From the NCBI RefSeq assembly GCF_035046485.1, contig NC_085138.1, forward strand, positions 446,191,204 through 446,255,203: a DNA stretch of 64,000 nt. Direction: 5' to 3'. The translations under genes were made by a program, and so were the position numbers. Numbering within the stretch: position 1 is the first letter of the stretch; the number at the start of each line of letters is the position of its first letter. Below the pieces are notes generated by a model. The model saw only the letters and a list, made by a program, of their open reading frames with translations, did not search any database and was not told the DNA's origin. Shown piece by piece: positions 45,143-56,512 of this stretch. The DNA is from Aedes albopictus (taxonomy: Eukaryota > Arthropoda > Insecta > Diptera > Culicidae).

Positions 45143-46740
45143 TCTTGCCTAGTTTGGGTAGTGGCTACGGTTAGGATAGCTCAGATCAATCTTCAGCACA
45201 AAAGAACAGCAACGATCAATCTTTGTAGACTTATACAAAATGGTACAGCCCAAGTGGCGTTAGTCCAAGAACCTTACTTTCGTAAGGGGAATTTCTATTT
45301 AGGAAACCTTGTGAATCCGGTGTTTGCTACTTTCAGTAAAAATGAAATGGCAAACTCACGTGTCATGCCTCGAGCATGTGTGCTTGTCAACAACGCAATC
45401 GTTGCCACACTCATCTCTGAACTAACTACCAGAGATGTATGTGCTATCATAATAGATGTATCTGTTGGAAACCTCAACAGGAAATACGTTTATTGTTCGG
45501 TTTATTTACCGCATGATGAACCATCCCCTACGGATGCTTTCAAGCAAGTCATTGCATACTGCACTTCAAAAGGCCTTCCGCTAATTGTTGGTAGTGATGC
45601 TAATGCTCACCATATAATCTGGGGCAGCTCAGACATCAATTTGAGAGGCTCCAGTTTGATGGAATACTTGAGTAGTACAGATCTTGGATTACTTAACATA
45701 GGCAACCGCCCAACCTTCATGGTATCTGCTAGAGAGGAAGTGTTAGACATAACGCTTTGCTCTAGCAGAATTAGTCATGAGCTGACCAATTGGCATGTGT
45801 CAGATGAAGAATCTTTATCTGATCATCGTTACATCTTGTTTGAACATGTGAATTTTACTTCGCAAACTTTGCGTTTCAGGAATCCCCGGTCAACCAACTG
45901 GGATCTCTTTACCGATTTGGTTGCAGCCAAATTTCATGGATACTCACCATCAATTGACACTCCAAGTGATTTAGATGATGCCGTTGATACTACAACGGCC
46001 TTCATCATGGAAGCTTTTGAAGAAGCATGCCCTCTGCGGTCTGTGAAGACCACAAGAGGAACCCCTTGGTGGAACTCCGATCTGGCGAAGCTCAGGAAAC
46101 AATGTAGAAAGAGTTGGAACAGACGACGTTCGGCTGGATCGGAGGCTTTCAGGTCGGCTCGCAAGGCCTACCAGAAAGCTCTTCGGTCTGCTGAACGATC
46201 CGGCTGGAAAAACCTTTGTACAAATGTTTCCAGTCTGAGTGAAGCCAGTCGATTGAACAAAATCCTTGCAAAATCTAAGGATTTTCAAGTGAACGAACTT
46301 CGTTTGCCAAATGGTGATTTCACTTCCTCTGATGAGGAAGTTTTAGAATGTTTATTCAGTACACACTTCCCCGGATGTGTGGATATTACATCTTCGGATG
46401 AACCTGATGTCTTTTCTTGTAGTTATGATTCTTTAGCTTCGGCTCGGAGTATCATAACTTTAGAATCGATTGAATGGGCACTTAATAGCTTTGCTCCTTT
46501 CAAATCTCCTGGGGCAGATGGGATTTATCCTATTTTGCTTCAGAAGGGATTTGATCATTTCAAACATGTTTTGAAACAACTACTTGTTTGCAGTTTTGCT
46601 ACAGGGTATATTCCCAAATCCTGGCGGGATATTACTGTGAAGTTTATTCCGAAAGTGGGTCGCGCGTCGTATGAAGAAGCAAAAAGCTTCAGACCTATCA
46701 GTTTGACTCTTTTTTCTTCTGAAATGCTTAGAACGCATTG
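45143..46740 (+). pseudogene. Lian-like ORF, 5' part: APE endonuclease and RT N-terminus
   Basis: Apurinic-endonuclease-like domain: VRIAQINLQHKR at the start, LVQEPY, GSDANAHH followed by WGS, and SDHRY near its end, all expected for site-nicking by R1/LOA-type LINEs. The RT begins with FKSPGADGIYP and IPKSWRDITVKFIPK. The frame opens after TAA at 45140, but no ATG precedes the endonuclease motifs; the only candidates are GTG codons or a lost start. The frame breaks at a run of six T (46710-46715) after PISLT. Removing one T continues the RT without loss, so the lesion is a one-base insertion, either genuine or a sequencing error. Confidence 0.85.
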
Positions 46741-48806
46741 TGGATCATCACATCCGTGATGTTTATCTGGCCAATGTGCCTCTTCATGTGAACCAACATG
46801 CTTACCAATCTGGAAAGTCCACTGTGACTCTTTTACACAAAGTTGTTTACGATATCGAGAAGGCATTCGCTCAAAAGCAATCCTACTTGGGTGTTTTCTT
46901 AGATATCGAGGGTGCCTTTGACAACGTGCCTTTCGATGCCATATTGGAAGCCGCACGGGGTCATGGTATATCTCCAATGATTTCCAATTGGATTCACCAA
47001 ATGCTCAAAAACCGACATCTCTTCTCGACATTGCGTCAAGCGGCGATTAGGAAATTGAGTGTTTGTGGATGCCCCCAAAGGGGAGTCTTATCACCACTTT
47101 TATGGAATCTCGTAGCAGATACGCTATTGAGGCAACTCAATAATAGCGGTTTTCATACTTATGGTTTTGCCGACGACTACCTAACATTGTTAGTCGGTAT
47201 GTGCATCAGCACCCTTTTCGACCTGATGCAAAACGCTCTTCAGGTAGTTGAGGGTTGGTGTCGCCAATATGGCCTATCGGTAAATCCGAGTAAAACATCT
47301 ATTGTTCTTTTCACGGAAAAGCGAAACCGTAATGGTGTTCGAACTTTACGTCTCTTTGATTCTGAAATCAATGTGACTGAACAGGTAAAGTACGTTGGAG
47401 TCATTCTTGATTCCAAGCTTTCCTGGACACCTCATGTTGAGTTCAGAATCAAGAAAGCTTGTATGGCCTTCGGGCAATGCCGGCGAACCTTTGGTACAAC
47501 TTGGGGTCTAAAACCCAAGTATATCAAATGGATCTACACAACTGTTGTTCGGCCAATATTGGCCTATGGATGTCTTGTGTGGTGGCAAAAGGGCGAAGTG
47601 AGAACGGTCCAATCAAAGTTAGGCCATCTCCAAAGGATGTGCTTAATGGCGATGTCTGGAGCGTTCTCTTCAACTCCCACGGCAGCGCTCGAAGTTCTCT
47701 TTGACGTTGTCCCACTACACATTCATCTCAAACAAGAAGCACTTTCTTGCACTTACCGTCTATGGGTACTCGGTTTACTAGAGGAAACTCCTGTGAACCG
47801 CAGTTCAACACACACCTCGTTGTTTCCACTTTTGGTGAATTGGGACAAAGTTGTCCTTGCTCCAAGTGATCTTACAATTGCTTGTAATTTTCCATATAGG
47901 ACATTTTCCACGAAATTCCCTTCCCGGGAAGAGTGGACATCTGGTTATCTGGAGAGAAGTATTTCAGACGGCATTGTATGTTACACTGATGGCTCCCTTC
48001 TAGAAGGTCGAGCAGGTGCTGGTGTTTATTCTCGTGAGCTAAGGCTGTATCAGTCTTATTCACTTGGCAGACACTGCACCGTTTTTCAGGCCGAAATCTT
48101 TGCTCTTATGTGCGGAGTGCAATCAGCACTTCAGCAGCACGTAATGGGCAAAGTAATATACTTCTGTTCAGATAGCCAGGCTGCTATTAAAGCACTTGCT
48201 TCGGCCAACTCCAGGTCGAAGATAGTTATCGCTTGTCGAACTCAAATTGAGGAGCTGAATTCAGCAAACGCTGTTCACCTTGTATGGGTACCTGGCCATT
48301 CTTCCATCGCTGGAAATGAATTGGCTGATGAGTTAGCTCGCACTGGAGCATCACATGACTTCATTGGCCCTGAGCCAGCTATTCCGGTATCCAAGTGTTG
48401 GGTGAAGCTTCAGATTGACACCTGGGCTGCCACTCAGCACAAACAATACTGGAATAGTTTGGAGTCATGTCGTCAAACAAAATTGTATTGTACTGAGCCA
48501 TCTCTAGGGGTGGCAAAGTATCTAACAAATCTGTCAAAGCAGAATTGCAGCATGCTGGTCAAAGCATTGACTGGCCACTGCCGACTCAGTTATCACATGG
48601 CGAATATTCAGCAAGCTGATTCATTTGCATGTGATAGCTGTGAATCCGATTATGGAACTTCGTATCATTTAATATGTAACTGTCCAGCTTTTGCGCAATT
48701 GCGTTTCCGAGTACTCGGGAAACACTTATTAAGTGAAACTGACTTCAGAAACCTGAATCTTCAGGACGTTCTGTTGTTCTTGACCCGCTGTGGTAAAGAG
48801 CTATAG
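46716..48806 (+). pseudogene. Lian-like ORF, 3' part: RT core, RNase H, Cys-rich tail
   Basis: Continuation of the same polyprotein in the +1 frame. RT motifs: HAYQSGKSTVT, FLDIEGAFDNV (first catalytic Asp), GCPQRGVLSPLLWNL, and FADDY (catalytic Asp pair). RNase H follows with YTDGSLLEGRAGAG (Asp), FQAEIFAL (Glu), SDSQAAIKAL (Asp) and WVPGHSSIAGNELAD (His/Asp), so its active site looks complete. The C-terminus has a CDSC-X9-H-X4-C type zinc-binding cluster typical of LOA/I/R1 elements. The frame closes at 48806. Apart from the upstream frameshift no inactivating change is visible. Confidence 0.85.
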
Positions 48807-48812
48807 GCTCTC

Positions 48813-48940
48813 TTTACGCTTTATGCATTATCACAGTGCCCTTCTCAGGGCGCTGTTCGAACCCATTGTGGCACGCTTATGCGTTATTACAGTGTCCTTT
48901 TCAGGACGCTATGTGAACCCATTGTGGTACGCTTTTGCGA
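48813..48940 (+). repeat. Tandem ~57-bp repeats in the Lian-like 3' UTR
   Basis: Two full copies and the start of a third, each beginning ACGCTT(T)ATGC and ending AACCCATTGTGG. Copies at about 48817 and 48875 share most positions. Such 3' UTR duplications occur in LINEs and may serve RT recognition, but that is inference. Confidence 0.7.
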
Positions 48941-49709
48941 GTATGACGATCCTATTCCCTTACCTGTCCTTTCCCATCTCCTATCCTTTTTCCTTCCCTT
49001 CTCCGTCAGGTAAATGATGAATAGGCTCGTGTTCATGGCGATGGCACAAATTTCCCAAATGGAGGAGAACGTGCCTCTAGAGCCGACCTACTGATACCTG
49101 ATACCTGATGCCTGGTATTTTTTTGGTACCAAACAAAGCTTTAACAACAGTTTGGGAGTCATTTGTAGTCTCAAAAATGGCTAAATTTGACCGCTTGAAG
49201 AAAATTAGCTTAAACTTATTGTCAAATTATAGATTTGGTAAATATTTTAAGAAATAATCAAATTATGAGTTGACATAAGCTGAACTACGCAGTTTATATT
49301 ATGGGTTAAGCCCTAATCCACTCTAAAATCTCTTTTCCGGCTTTTTGTCGAAGTCAAAAGAAGAAAAGTACCCTAAACGGGCAGTGGCAAGAATATAGAG
49401 GCTTGCATCAAAAACATAACCTCATCGAATTCTCATACGATTTGTAAACATTGCCCTCAAATTTTTTTTGAGGGCAAGGACGGCTTTATGGACCGACGCC
49501 GAAGGAAAGAAAGAAAAGGAGACAGTGATGACGTCAGCGTGCAAGCGCTCATTGCCACCAGCGCTGGTGGCCTAAACGGGCAGTGGCAACTATATTGCCA
49601 CTCAAATTTTTGAGAGTTTCTTTCAAACAATAATTGATGTATATAATTATTTCCATAATAGTATGCGTTGACAACTCTTCTAGTTTTCTCGGCCTTATAA
49701 AGGGTTAAG

Positions 49710-50075
49710 CAAATCAGGTTTTTGCGAACACTATAAGCAGCCCGAAAATTTTTTGCTCGGGCACTGCCGTCGCCTGACGTCGACCCAAACGTCGCGACCA
49801 CGTGGGCGGGTTGCCGTGGCAACGAAACGAACCGCATCGCAGCAAGCGGTTCCTAATTTGAATTTTTGCTGCAGAAAGGGAGATTTTCTTGCGCAAGCAG
49901 GATGCGCCGTTCGATTGTTAAAATAATACATAATTTTCTAAAAGCGTTTGTGTTAAATTAGATTATTAAATTAAATTAGTTTAAATTCAAATGCGTGGTT
50001 TGTAAATGATTTCTGAAGTGGTTTCGGCGACGGAAGAGTAAGTTTGATGCTGTCGTTGATTAGTGGTTTGTCGTA
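49710..50075. other. No gene recognised
   Basis: GC-rich from 49740 to 49840 with palindromic GACGTC words, otherwise AT-rich. Overlapping short frames only. Confidence 0.3.
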
Positions 50076-51033
50076 AGGAGTGTATCGGAAATTAACTATA
50101 AACATTCAGGATGCTCTATCTCGAAGCATGTTTGGTCTTATCATTTCAGTTCTTCTATCAAATCTTCACAATACAGTCAAGTTTAGAACAGCCTGAAAAA
50201 ATTTGAAAAATGTTTAGCATTATTGAAAATATTGTAGAATGAATACATCTCACAAATTAAAGTTTTGGACAAATTGTTCTTTTTTAAAGATTTTTCAGCG
50301 TTTCAATAACCTGTAGCGAATAAAACTTGTACGGCGAAAAATCCAAAAAATATTAAATATTGTTAGCAGTTATGTACACATAACATATCACCGAACACCA
50401 ACCTAAAAAAAAAATATTTATGATCGAAAAACCCTCAGCATTTAAAAAATGGCCTATCCTAAAATAACAATAATTTTTTGTCGAACTTTGACAGTCTGTT
50501 TTAAATATCTTCAAAGGTTATACAATTCCGCTCTCTACTAAAGCTGCCTCGTCATTAAGTTTAAAAACATTCCCAATTAAAAAAGAATTGAATTATCAAT
50601 TTGATGTATTTTTTATTTGCGTAATCGTGCTTTGAATGAGCATAAAAAAATGGGGTCCCTGAAAAATGACCTTTTTTCATTTTTAAGAATTGCGCTAAAA
50701 TGGAGTCAAATTTTTTCTTGAAAATAATTTTTTATCTATATTATGAGCAATCTGGGAAAGAATATATTTGTGCTAAAAAATTTAAAAAAATTAAAAAAAA
50801 AAACAATTTTTTCCGCAATTTCAAATTTTTAAGAGGTGTCCAAAATTTCAAGATCATGCGTTTAAACTTTGAGATTGATGTCCATGTAAAATAATTATTT
50901 TTACAAAAGCAAAAGTGCCATTCCATTTTCTGAGGATTTATATAGTACCTCCAAAAATAAAATTATTTATAACTCGAATAAATGATTTTTTAGGATGTTT
51001 TGAACATATATAGTTAATTTCCGATACACTCCT
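50076..51033. mobile_element. 958-bp TA-flanked element
   Basis: Inverted termini AGGAGTGTATCGGAAATTAA(CTATA), perfect over 25 nt, flanked by TA (50074-50075, 51034-51035). The interior is AT-rich without a transposase frame; Tc1/mariner-type by target only. Confidence 0.7.
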
Positions 51034-51499
51034 TAATTGCGTGACTGTGGAGCTAAGCGGTTAGGAACATGAAGGAAGCCAAAACTGGTGCTTCCTTCCA
51101 ACACGCTACCAGAAATTACACAATCTGTGTGGTACTAATACCCCTCGGAAGGAGATGTTAATCGTGTATCCGGACGTTTGCCATAAAACCCGAACACGAT
51201 TCGGCTTACCGTCCATCAACTCGACCGCCAAGTTGATGGCAGAGCCGACAACCAACCACGAGGCATCAGCACGAGCAACTCTCGGCCTCTTCGTTACCGG
51301 ACCATCAACCCAACTAACATTTTCAGCGCTATAAGCTTCAGTCATTTGCTTTCTGTTGTGTAACCATCGAATAAAAGCAGTCAACGCTGAATAAAAGAAA
51401 AGCAAGTCAAATATAAATCATAAGCTAATACACGACTGCAAAACAAGCACCATACAGCTACCAAACTCGGTTTTCAGAAATCCATTGCTTGTCACTGGG

Positions 51500-52060
51500 G
51501 CTGCCTTTACTTCACTCTATTCCAACTCCGGGAGATTTCCCGGAAGATGTGCAAACTTGAACAAATCGAATAGGAGTCCCCACTAACAAAACAGCTGCTA
51601 CTATACAGTACAATTCGATATACTGACAAATCCCCAAACCAGCAGCGCTTTAAAGGCCGTTATGCGATTTCATTACAGCTAGAAGCTGTAATAAAGAAAC
51701 TGTTGGTTTACCAATACGGCTTGTCGGACGTAAACAATATTGTAAAAAAAAAACTTTACGCGGGATATATCGCTACTACACAATTTTTTTACAGCTATCC
51801 ATCTCTGTGCTGTGAAATTATTTGGATTGCTTTTATTGCACTTTAATTCAATGCCGGAAGATTTGCCGGAAGATGTGCAAATCGAGTAAGAGTCCCAGCC
51901 ACTACAACAGCTGCTTTTATACAGTACGTTTTGTAATGTTGCCAAAACACAAGACAGCAGCGCTTCGTAGCCGTTTAAAGAACACTCTTTCAGCTAGAAG
52001 CTGTGAAGAAGAATCTGTTGGCGCAACCACACAGCTTGATCAATGTAAACATTATTGCGT
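51500..52060 (+). repeat. Diverged tandem duplication, ~330-bp unit
   Basis: 51525-51735 and 51845-52060 share CCGGAAGATGTGCAAA, GAGTCCC, ACAGCTGCT, TATACAGTAC, AGCAGCGCTT, CAGCTAGAAGCTGT and TGTTGG in the same order and spacing. Confidence 0.6.
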
Positions 52061-52840
52061 TTGACGTTTCACAAGCTTTTGCAGCAAGATGAAGTTGGGT
52101 AAGGTTTCTTGTGGCAAAATTATGAAGCCTTGTCTGGAGTAAATCAAAACGGGCTATTTTCTATGCTATTTATATATAGCAGTGTGCCAACGAGGACATC
52201 ATCGGGACCAGTGGATACGGAGATCGGGAGTTCGATTCCAAGTAGCGGCAAGTACTTTAATTATTCAATTTTAAAAGTCATAAATTCCAGTTCCACATGT
52301 AGTGCGTCACGGTATCCATAACCTAATTATATTTAACCGTTTAATTTGGGGATGCCGTATAACTATTACTTAACAACTGCGAAAAGGCTGAAAAAGCGCC
52401 TTCTCAAGATGTTATTCAGTTAGTGGTTATAGGAGCCGAGAAAAGAGCTATGACTTCGTGGCATAACAGCTGCTCGCACAGCATATACATGTGGATTAAG
52501 TTCGCCAGATTCATTGGTATAGTGCTTGCATAGAAGCTTCCGTACATATGTACTACACAGTAACTCAGCATCAAGCCGTATTGAGGACGCTTTGTTGACG
52601 TTTACATTCACAATAAATGTTAGTTGGGAAGGCGTGTGGACGCATTGTGTAAGTTGCTGCGCGTTTCCCCAAACCCGTCAAACGGCCGTAAGCCAAATCG
52701 GCACACAATCGTCCCGCGAGTAAGCACTCTGACGGTTTTTGATTGCCAGCGAAACTTCTGGAACATTTGGTCCTTCCGTCCCGCAGGTGAGCCCTCTGAG
52801 ACGATTCGATTCTAGCGAACCTCTAAAACATATGTTAGGT
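52061..52840. other. No gene recognised
   Basis: A B-box-like GAGTTCGATTCC at ~52230 hints at a degraded SINE head. No coding frame supported. Confidence 0.3.
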
Positions 52841-53540
52841 GCTGTCCCTGGAGGAATTCCTGGAGGATTCCCTGAAACAATTCCTGGAAGAATTACTAGA
52901 GGACTTCTGGTAGGAAACCCTTGGAGAAATATCTGAAGAAATTTCGAGACAAATTCTGAGAGCAATTTCTAGAGGATGTCCGGAAGGAGTTCTAGGAGGA
53001 ATTTCTGGAGGAATCATTGGAGCAAGATATACGGAGGAATCCCTGGAAAATATCTGGGGTAATTTTTGGGGGAATTCTTGGTGGAATTCCTGGAGGAGTC
53101 GTTGGTGAAATTCTTGGATAAAATCCTGGAGAAATGCCGGGAGGAACTACTGGAGGACCTTCAGGAAGAACTCCTGGAGGAATATCTGGAATAATTCCTG
53201 GATAAATTCTGGAAATAATTCATGGTGGAATTTTTGAAGGAATACCTGGAGAAATTCCTGGAAAAAATGCCGTAGTAATTTCTAAAGGAATTCATAGAGG
53301 AAAAAAAGAAAATTGAAGGAATTTTTGGTGGAATTATTGAAGGTATTCTTGGAGGAGTCCCTGAATGAAATTTTAGAGGAATTCCTATAGAACTCTTGGA
53401 GGAATGCTTGAAGGTATTCGTAAAGAAATTCCGAGAGCAATGCCTAGCGGAATTCCTGAAGGAATGCCTGGAGAAACCGCTGGAGACATGCCAATAGGAA
53501 TTACTGGAGGATTGTCTAGAGAAATTGGCTTCTTTAGTGG
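52841..53540 (+). repeat. EcoRI-core repeat array
   Basis: Clean purine-strand units GGAGGAATTCCTGGAGG / GGAATTCCTGGAGAAAT with a ~12-nt period. A further short block lies at 53880-54032. Confidence 0.75.
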
Positions 53541-54036
53541 TGTTGAGATAATTTCATATTCGGAATCTGCATGCCAAACTGAGCCGAAATCCAAATTTTC
53601 ATGAATTTTGGTGCCCGGGAACCTATTTAAAAATCACATTGAAGTTTGTATGGGAGCGATTTGTCGAATCACCCCTCGTCGCATTTTGTACTGGGCGGAG
53701 CTGTCAAGCAGTTGCCCAGCTGTCAAAAGGTGATTTTGAAAAATTTCTTCGAAATTGATTTTAGGTACTAAAATTAAGTCCTAAAAATCTGAAAAAAAAT
53801 CATAGTGGTTCAGAAAAAGATGCTCTTTCGTATAAAACCAAAAAATCAATACATTTATCTTAATTTAAAAACCCAATTCCTTGAGAAATCTCTAGAGTAA
53901 TTCTTGGAGGAATCTCTCAATAAATTACATGTGGAACCCCTGGAGAAATCCCTAGAGAAAATCTCTGGAGGATTTCCTTGAAGAATCACTGGAGCACTTT
54001 TAGGTGGAATCCCGGGAGGAATCTTTAGAAGAATTC

Positions 54037-54997
54037 TGTAACGGTTCGTAGTACCCCCTCAGCAGATTATTGAGAGTTTGTCGCGGCCTAGTGTAGTTTC
54101 GTCTGTTTGTTTATTCAAAATTCAGGAAAGTGTTTGTGTTGTTTGTTTCCACTCTTTGTGTTTGCTGGTCACCCGAAAAGGACACAGCCATATATAGCAG
54201 CTATAGCTGCTACCATACCCGTCAACATTAGCCACCAGATGACTCTGCCTTACCTGAAACGTGGCTGTAGATGGTGGTAGCGAGAGGAGGCCATCAGGAT
54301 CTAGGAGATCCTCAATTAACCAAAGAAACGGTCATTTGCCCAAGTTATCGACACTAGTGAAGTCCGTTGTGAAGTGTCCAATGTGTGCCTATTGTGTATG
54401 TGATGGATTCCAAGGACACAGGTAATCTAGAATCAAGATGATTCCATTAACCATATAATACCTGGAATCCCCCCCCCCCCCCTCACACAGAACCCCGAGG
54501 TTTTACTATAAACCGTGGTTTCACCACAAAGTGAATCCTAACCTCAAAACGGGTCACCTTCCACCGTGGCTACATCCGGCAAAGGCTTGGGCAGATGATG
54601 ATCCGGCCACTCGCTACACCAGGTCGAGGACCACCCTAAGAGCTGTCCTCCAGTGGTCGCAGATACCTAGATTCGATCGGGCGAAAAAGGTCGCATCGAA
54701 CGGGAAGAAGAAGGACGAGGAAGGAGAGAATCAGTGGATGAGGATAACAGGAGAATGGAGCCCCGAAGAAGGAAGAAGAAGGTCAGATTAGTATTATGAA
54801 AGTGGTGAGATAAATAAACAGGAGTGTGAAAAAGGCAGCTCAAGTGTTTTCCTGAATCTGCGAAATAGCGAGAATAAGCGTGCCGACCCTTGAGATGTGA
54901 GGTCTATACAGAGTCTCGCTAGCCGCTGGGAAGGGTCACCTCCTGTAACCCTCTCCTCAAGTCAACGATAGCTGTGTTCTAACCGCCATTAGTTACA
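54037..54997 (+). mobile_element. Solo LTR, 961 bp
   Basis: Begins TGTAACGG, ends GTTACA, and is flanked by ATTC (54033-54036, 54998-55001). It interrupts an EcoRI-core repeat block that resumes on the far side. It contains CATATATAG (~54190, TATA-like) and AATAAA (~54812) in LTR order. A C-run of about 17 lies near 54470. Orientation is inferred from these signals. Confidence 0.7.
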
Positions 54998-55002
54998 ATT
55001 CC

Positions 55003-55353
55003 TTGAGGTATCTCTAGAGGAATAACTGGAGGAATTTCTAAAGCAATTTCTAAAAAAAATCTTAGACGAATTCCAGGACAAATCCCTGTATAATTTTTCA
55101 AAAGAATTCCTACAGGAATTCCCAAAGGAATACTGGAAAAAATCCTGGATGAATTCCCGGAAGAATCCCAGAAAGAATTTCTGAAAGAAAAAAATCCAGG
55201 AGGAAGCACTAAAAAATCGCTGAAATTCCTGAGGATATCCCGAAGGATTCTTAAAAAGAGTACGCAGAGCAAGTTTTGGAGGAATCCCTGTAGCAGTTCC
55301 TGAAGAAATGCCTGGAGGAGTTCTTGAAGAAACCCCAGGAAGAATCTCGGAAG
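55003..55353 (+). repeat. EcoRI-core repeat block
   Basis: Continues the block interrupted by the solo LTR: AGGAATTCCCAAAGGAATACT and similar units. Confidence 0.65.
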
Positions 55354-55803
55354 TGTAGTGTATAGAATAAGTAATAAGTTAAAATAAGATTATTAGAATG
55401 TTTTTATAATCTGATAAATAAATATTCTCGCATATGGTTTAAATCGAGCAAAAAAATAGATCATAAGAAATAATAGAATTAAGCATTTGAACCCACTGTG
55501 TCACGATTAGAACGGAGACAGCGCCAAAGAAATCTGAACGACATCATGTTATCGATGTTATCCATCACAAACGGAACACGTCTGTGTCGGGCATAAATAT
55601 GCCTGCTTGGACCACATTGAATCAGTTGACAGATGCGAGGCAAATCGCATAAGGAGCAGCAGCGGACAAGAAGCAGCAGACCAGGAGCAGCGGAACCATC
55701 TCCGTTCCGGCAGCGGGTAAGCGGGTGGCACCGCCCTCTGCTAGCCTGAGCGTCGAGGAGCAGTGGAGCCAGCCGGAATCTCCGCTCCGGCAGCGAGTAA
55801 GCA
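55354..55803 (-). mobile_element. Possible second solo LTR, 450 bp
   Basis: A sharply bounded non-repeat block inside EcoRI-core repeats, starting TGTAGTG and ending TAAGCA. On the minus strand it has CATATTTATG (TATA-like), a region with a duplicated GCTCC/CCGGAACGGAGAT motif, and ATTTATTTATC before the end. No target duplication found. Confidence 0.35.
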
Positions 55804-56230
55804 TCCCTAGAAGAGTTCTTGGAGACAATTTCAAAATAATTCCTAAAGCTGTTCCGGAAAGAATCACAGAAGGAATTCCCGGGAGAATCGCTGGAGGAAT
55901 TATTGCAGTAATTTCTAAAGAAACCCCATAAGGAATCCCGGAAGCGCAATTTCTTAGGGAATCTTAGGGAATCAATAGCGAATCTAAGGAGAGCTTTCTT
56001 AGCGAATTTCTGTAAGAAAATCTGAAGAAATCCATGTCTGCAGTAATTTCTGGATGAATTATTGAAGGAGTACTAGGATGGACTAAAGGATATTTGTACA
56101 AATTTTTTGAGCAATTCCTGGAATAATTTTTGAATAATCTCCAGTAAAATTTTCTGAAAGAATTTCAGGACGACATTCCTGCAGAAATACTTCGAATAAT
56201 TCCAGACGGAACTACTGGAGCACTACTGAC
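55804..56230 (+). repeat. EcoRI-core repeat block
   Basis: Units such as GGAATTCCCGGGAGAATCG and GGAATAATTTTTG, fading toward 56230. Confidence 0.6.
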
Positions 56231-56349
56231 AGAGGTTCGTCACAGTTCGCTACGGTACCTGTTTGCGCTTGCTGCCAAATAAAACCTGCTTGACGGAAAC
56301 TTGAACAGAAGTCCACAAGTCCACTAGCTGCGCCCTGTGTCTTTATTAC

Positions 56350-56512
56350 AAGTTCAACGGTGGCAAGAAACTTAATTATGTATTTACTTGCTACAATCTT
56401 CGTAGACGATCTGATGAAGTTTACCAACGATGAAGACATGAAGGACGAGATTAAGACCAAGCTGAGCAGCATTTTTCGCATGGAGAAACACGGATTAACA
56501 AAGATACCGTTT
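56350..56512 (+). pseudogene. copia-type reverse transcriptase fragment
   Basis: Frame reads FVDDLMKFTNDEDMKDEIKT then KLSSIFRMEKHG, matching the YVDDL..K..LS..F.MKDLG segment of Ty1/copia RT. Tyr of YVDD is replaced, and the 5' side needs a frameshift to give CVYYKF. Truncated at both ends, so inactive. Confidence 0.75.

Larger units (their letters stand above)
44588..49107 (+). mobile_element. Lian-like LOA-clade non-LTR retrotransposon, near full length
   Basis: A 4520-bp element flanked by a perfect 34-bp target-site duplication (44554-44587 and 49108-49141). It contains a ~570-nt 5' region, one endonuclease-RT-RNase H reading frame (45143-48806) with a single frameshift, and a ~300-nt 3' UTR with tandem ~57-nt repeats ending in a short (CTGATAC)n-type tail. 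There is no gag-like ORF1. That single-ORF layout, the RNase H domain and the ~1,214-codon length match what is known of Lian elements of Aedes. The identical TSD and single lesion indicate a young insertion. It lies inside a TTAA-flanked element. Confidence 0.85.
44440..49704. mobile_element. piggyBac-type nonautonomous element (TTAA), interrupted by the Lian-like LINE
   Basis: Perfect terminal inverted repeats CCCTTTATAAG (44440-44450) and CTTATAAAGGG (49694-49704) are flanked on both sides by TTAA (44436-44439, 49705-49708), the diagnostic target of piggyBac transposases. Without the 4.55 kb LINE and its duplication the element is about 710 bp. It repeats the internal words TAAACGGGCAGTGGCAA (about 49373 and 49570) and GTGGCAACTATATTGCCAC (44454 and 49582). 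No transposase frame is present. Confidence 0.7.

Noticed and set aside
46705..46745. Programmed frameshift in the Lian-like RT
   Set aside because: The break lies in the RT fingers region at a T run, and removing one T restores an ordinary RT; a mutation or sequencing error is simpler.
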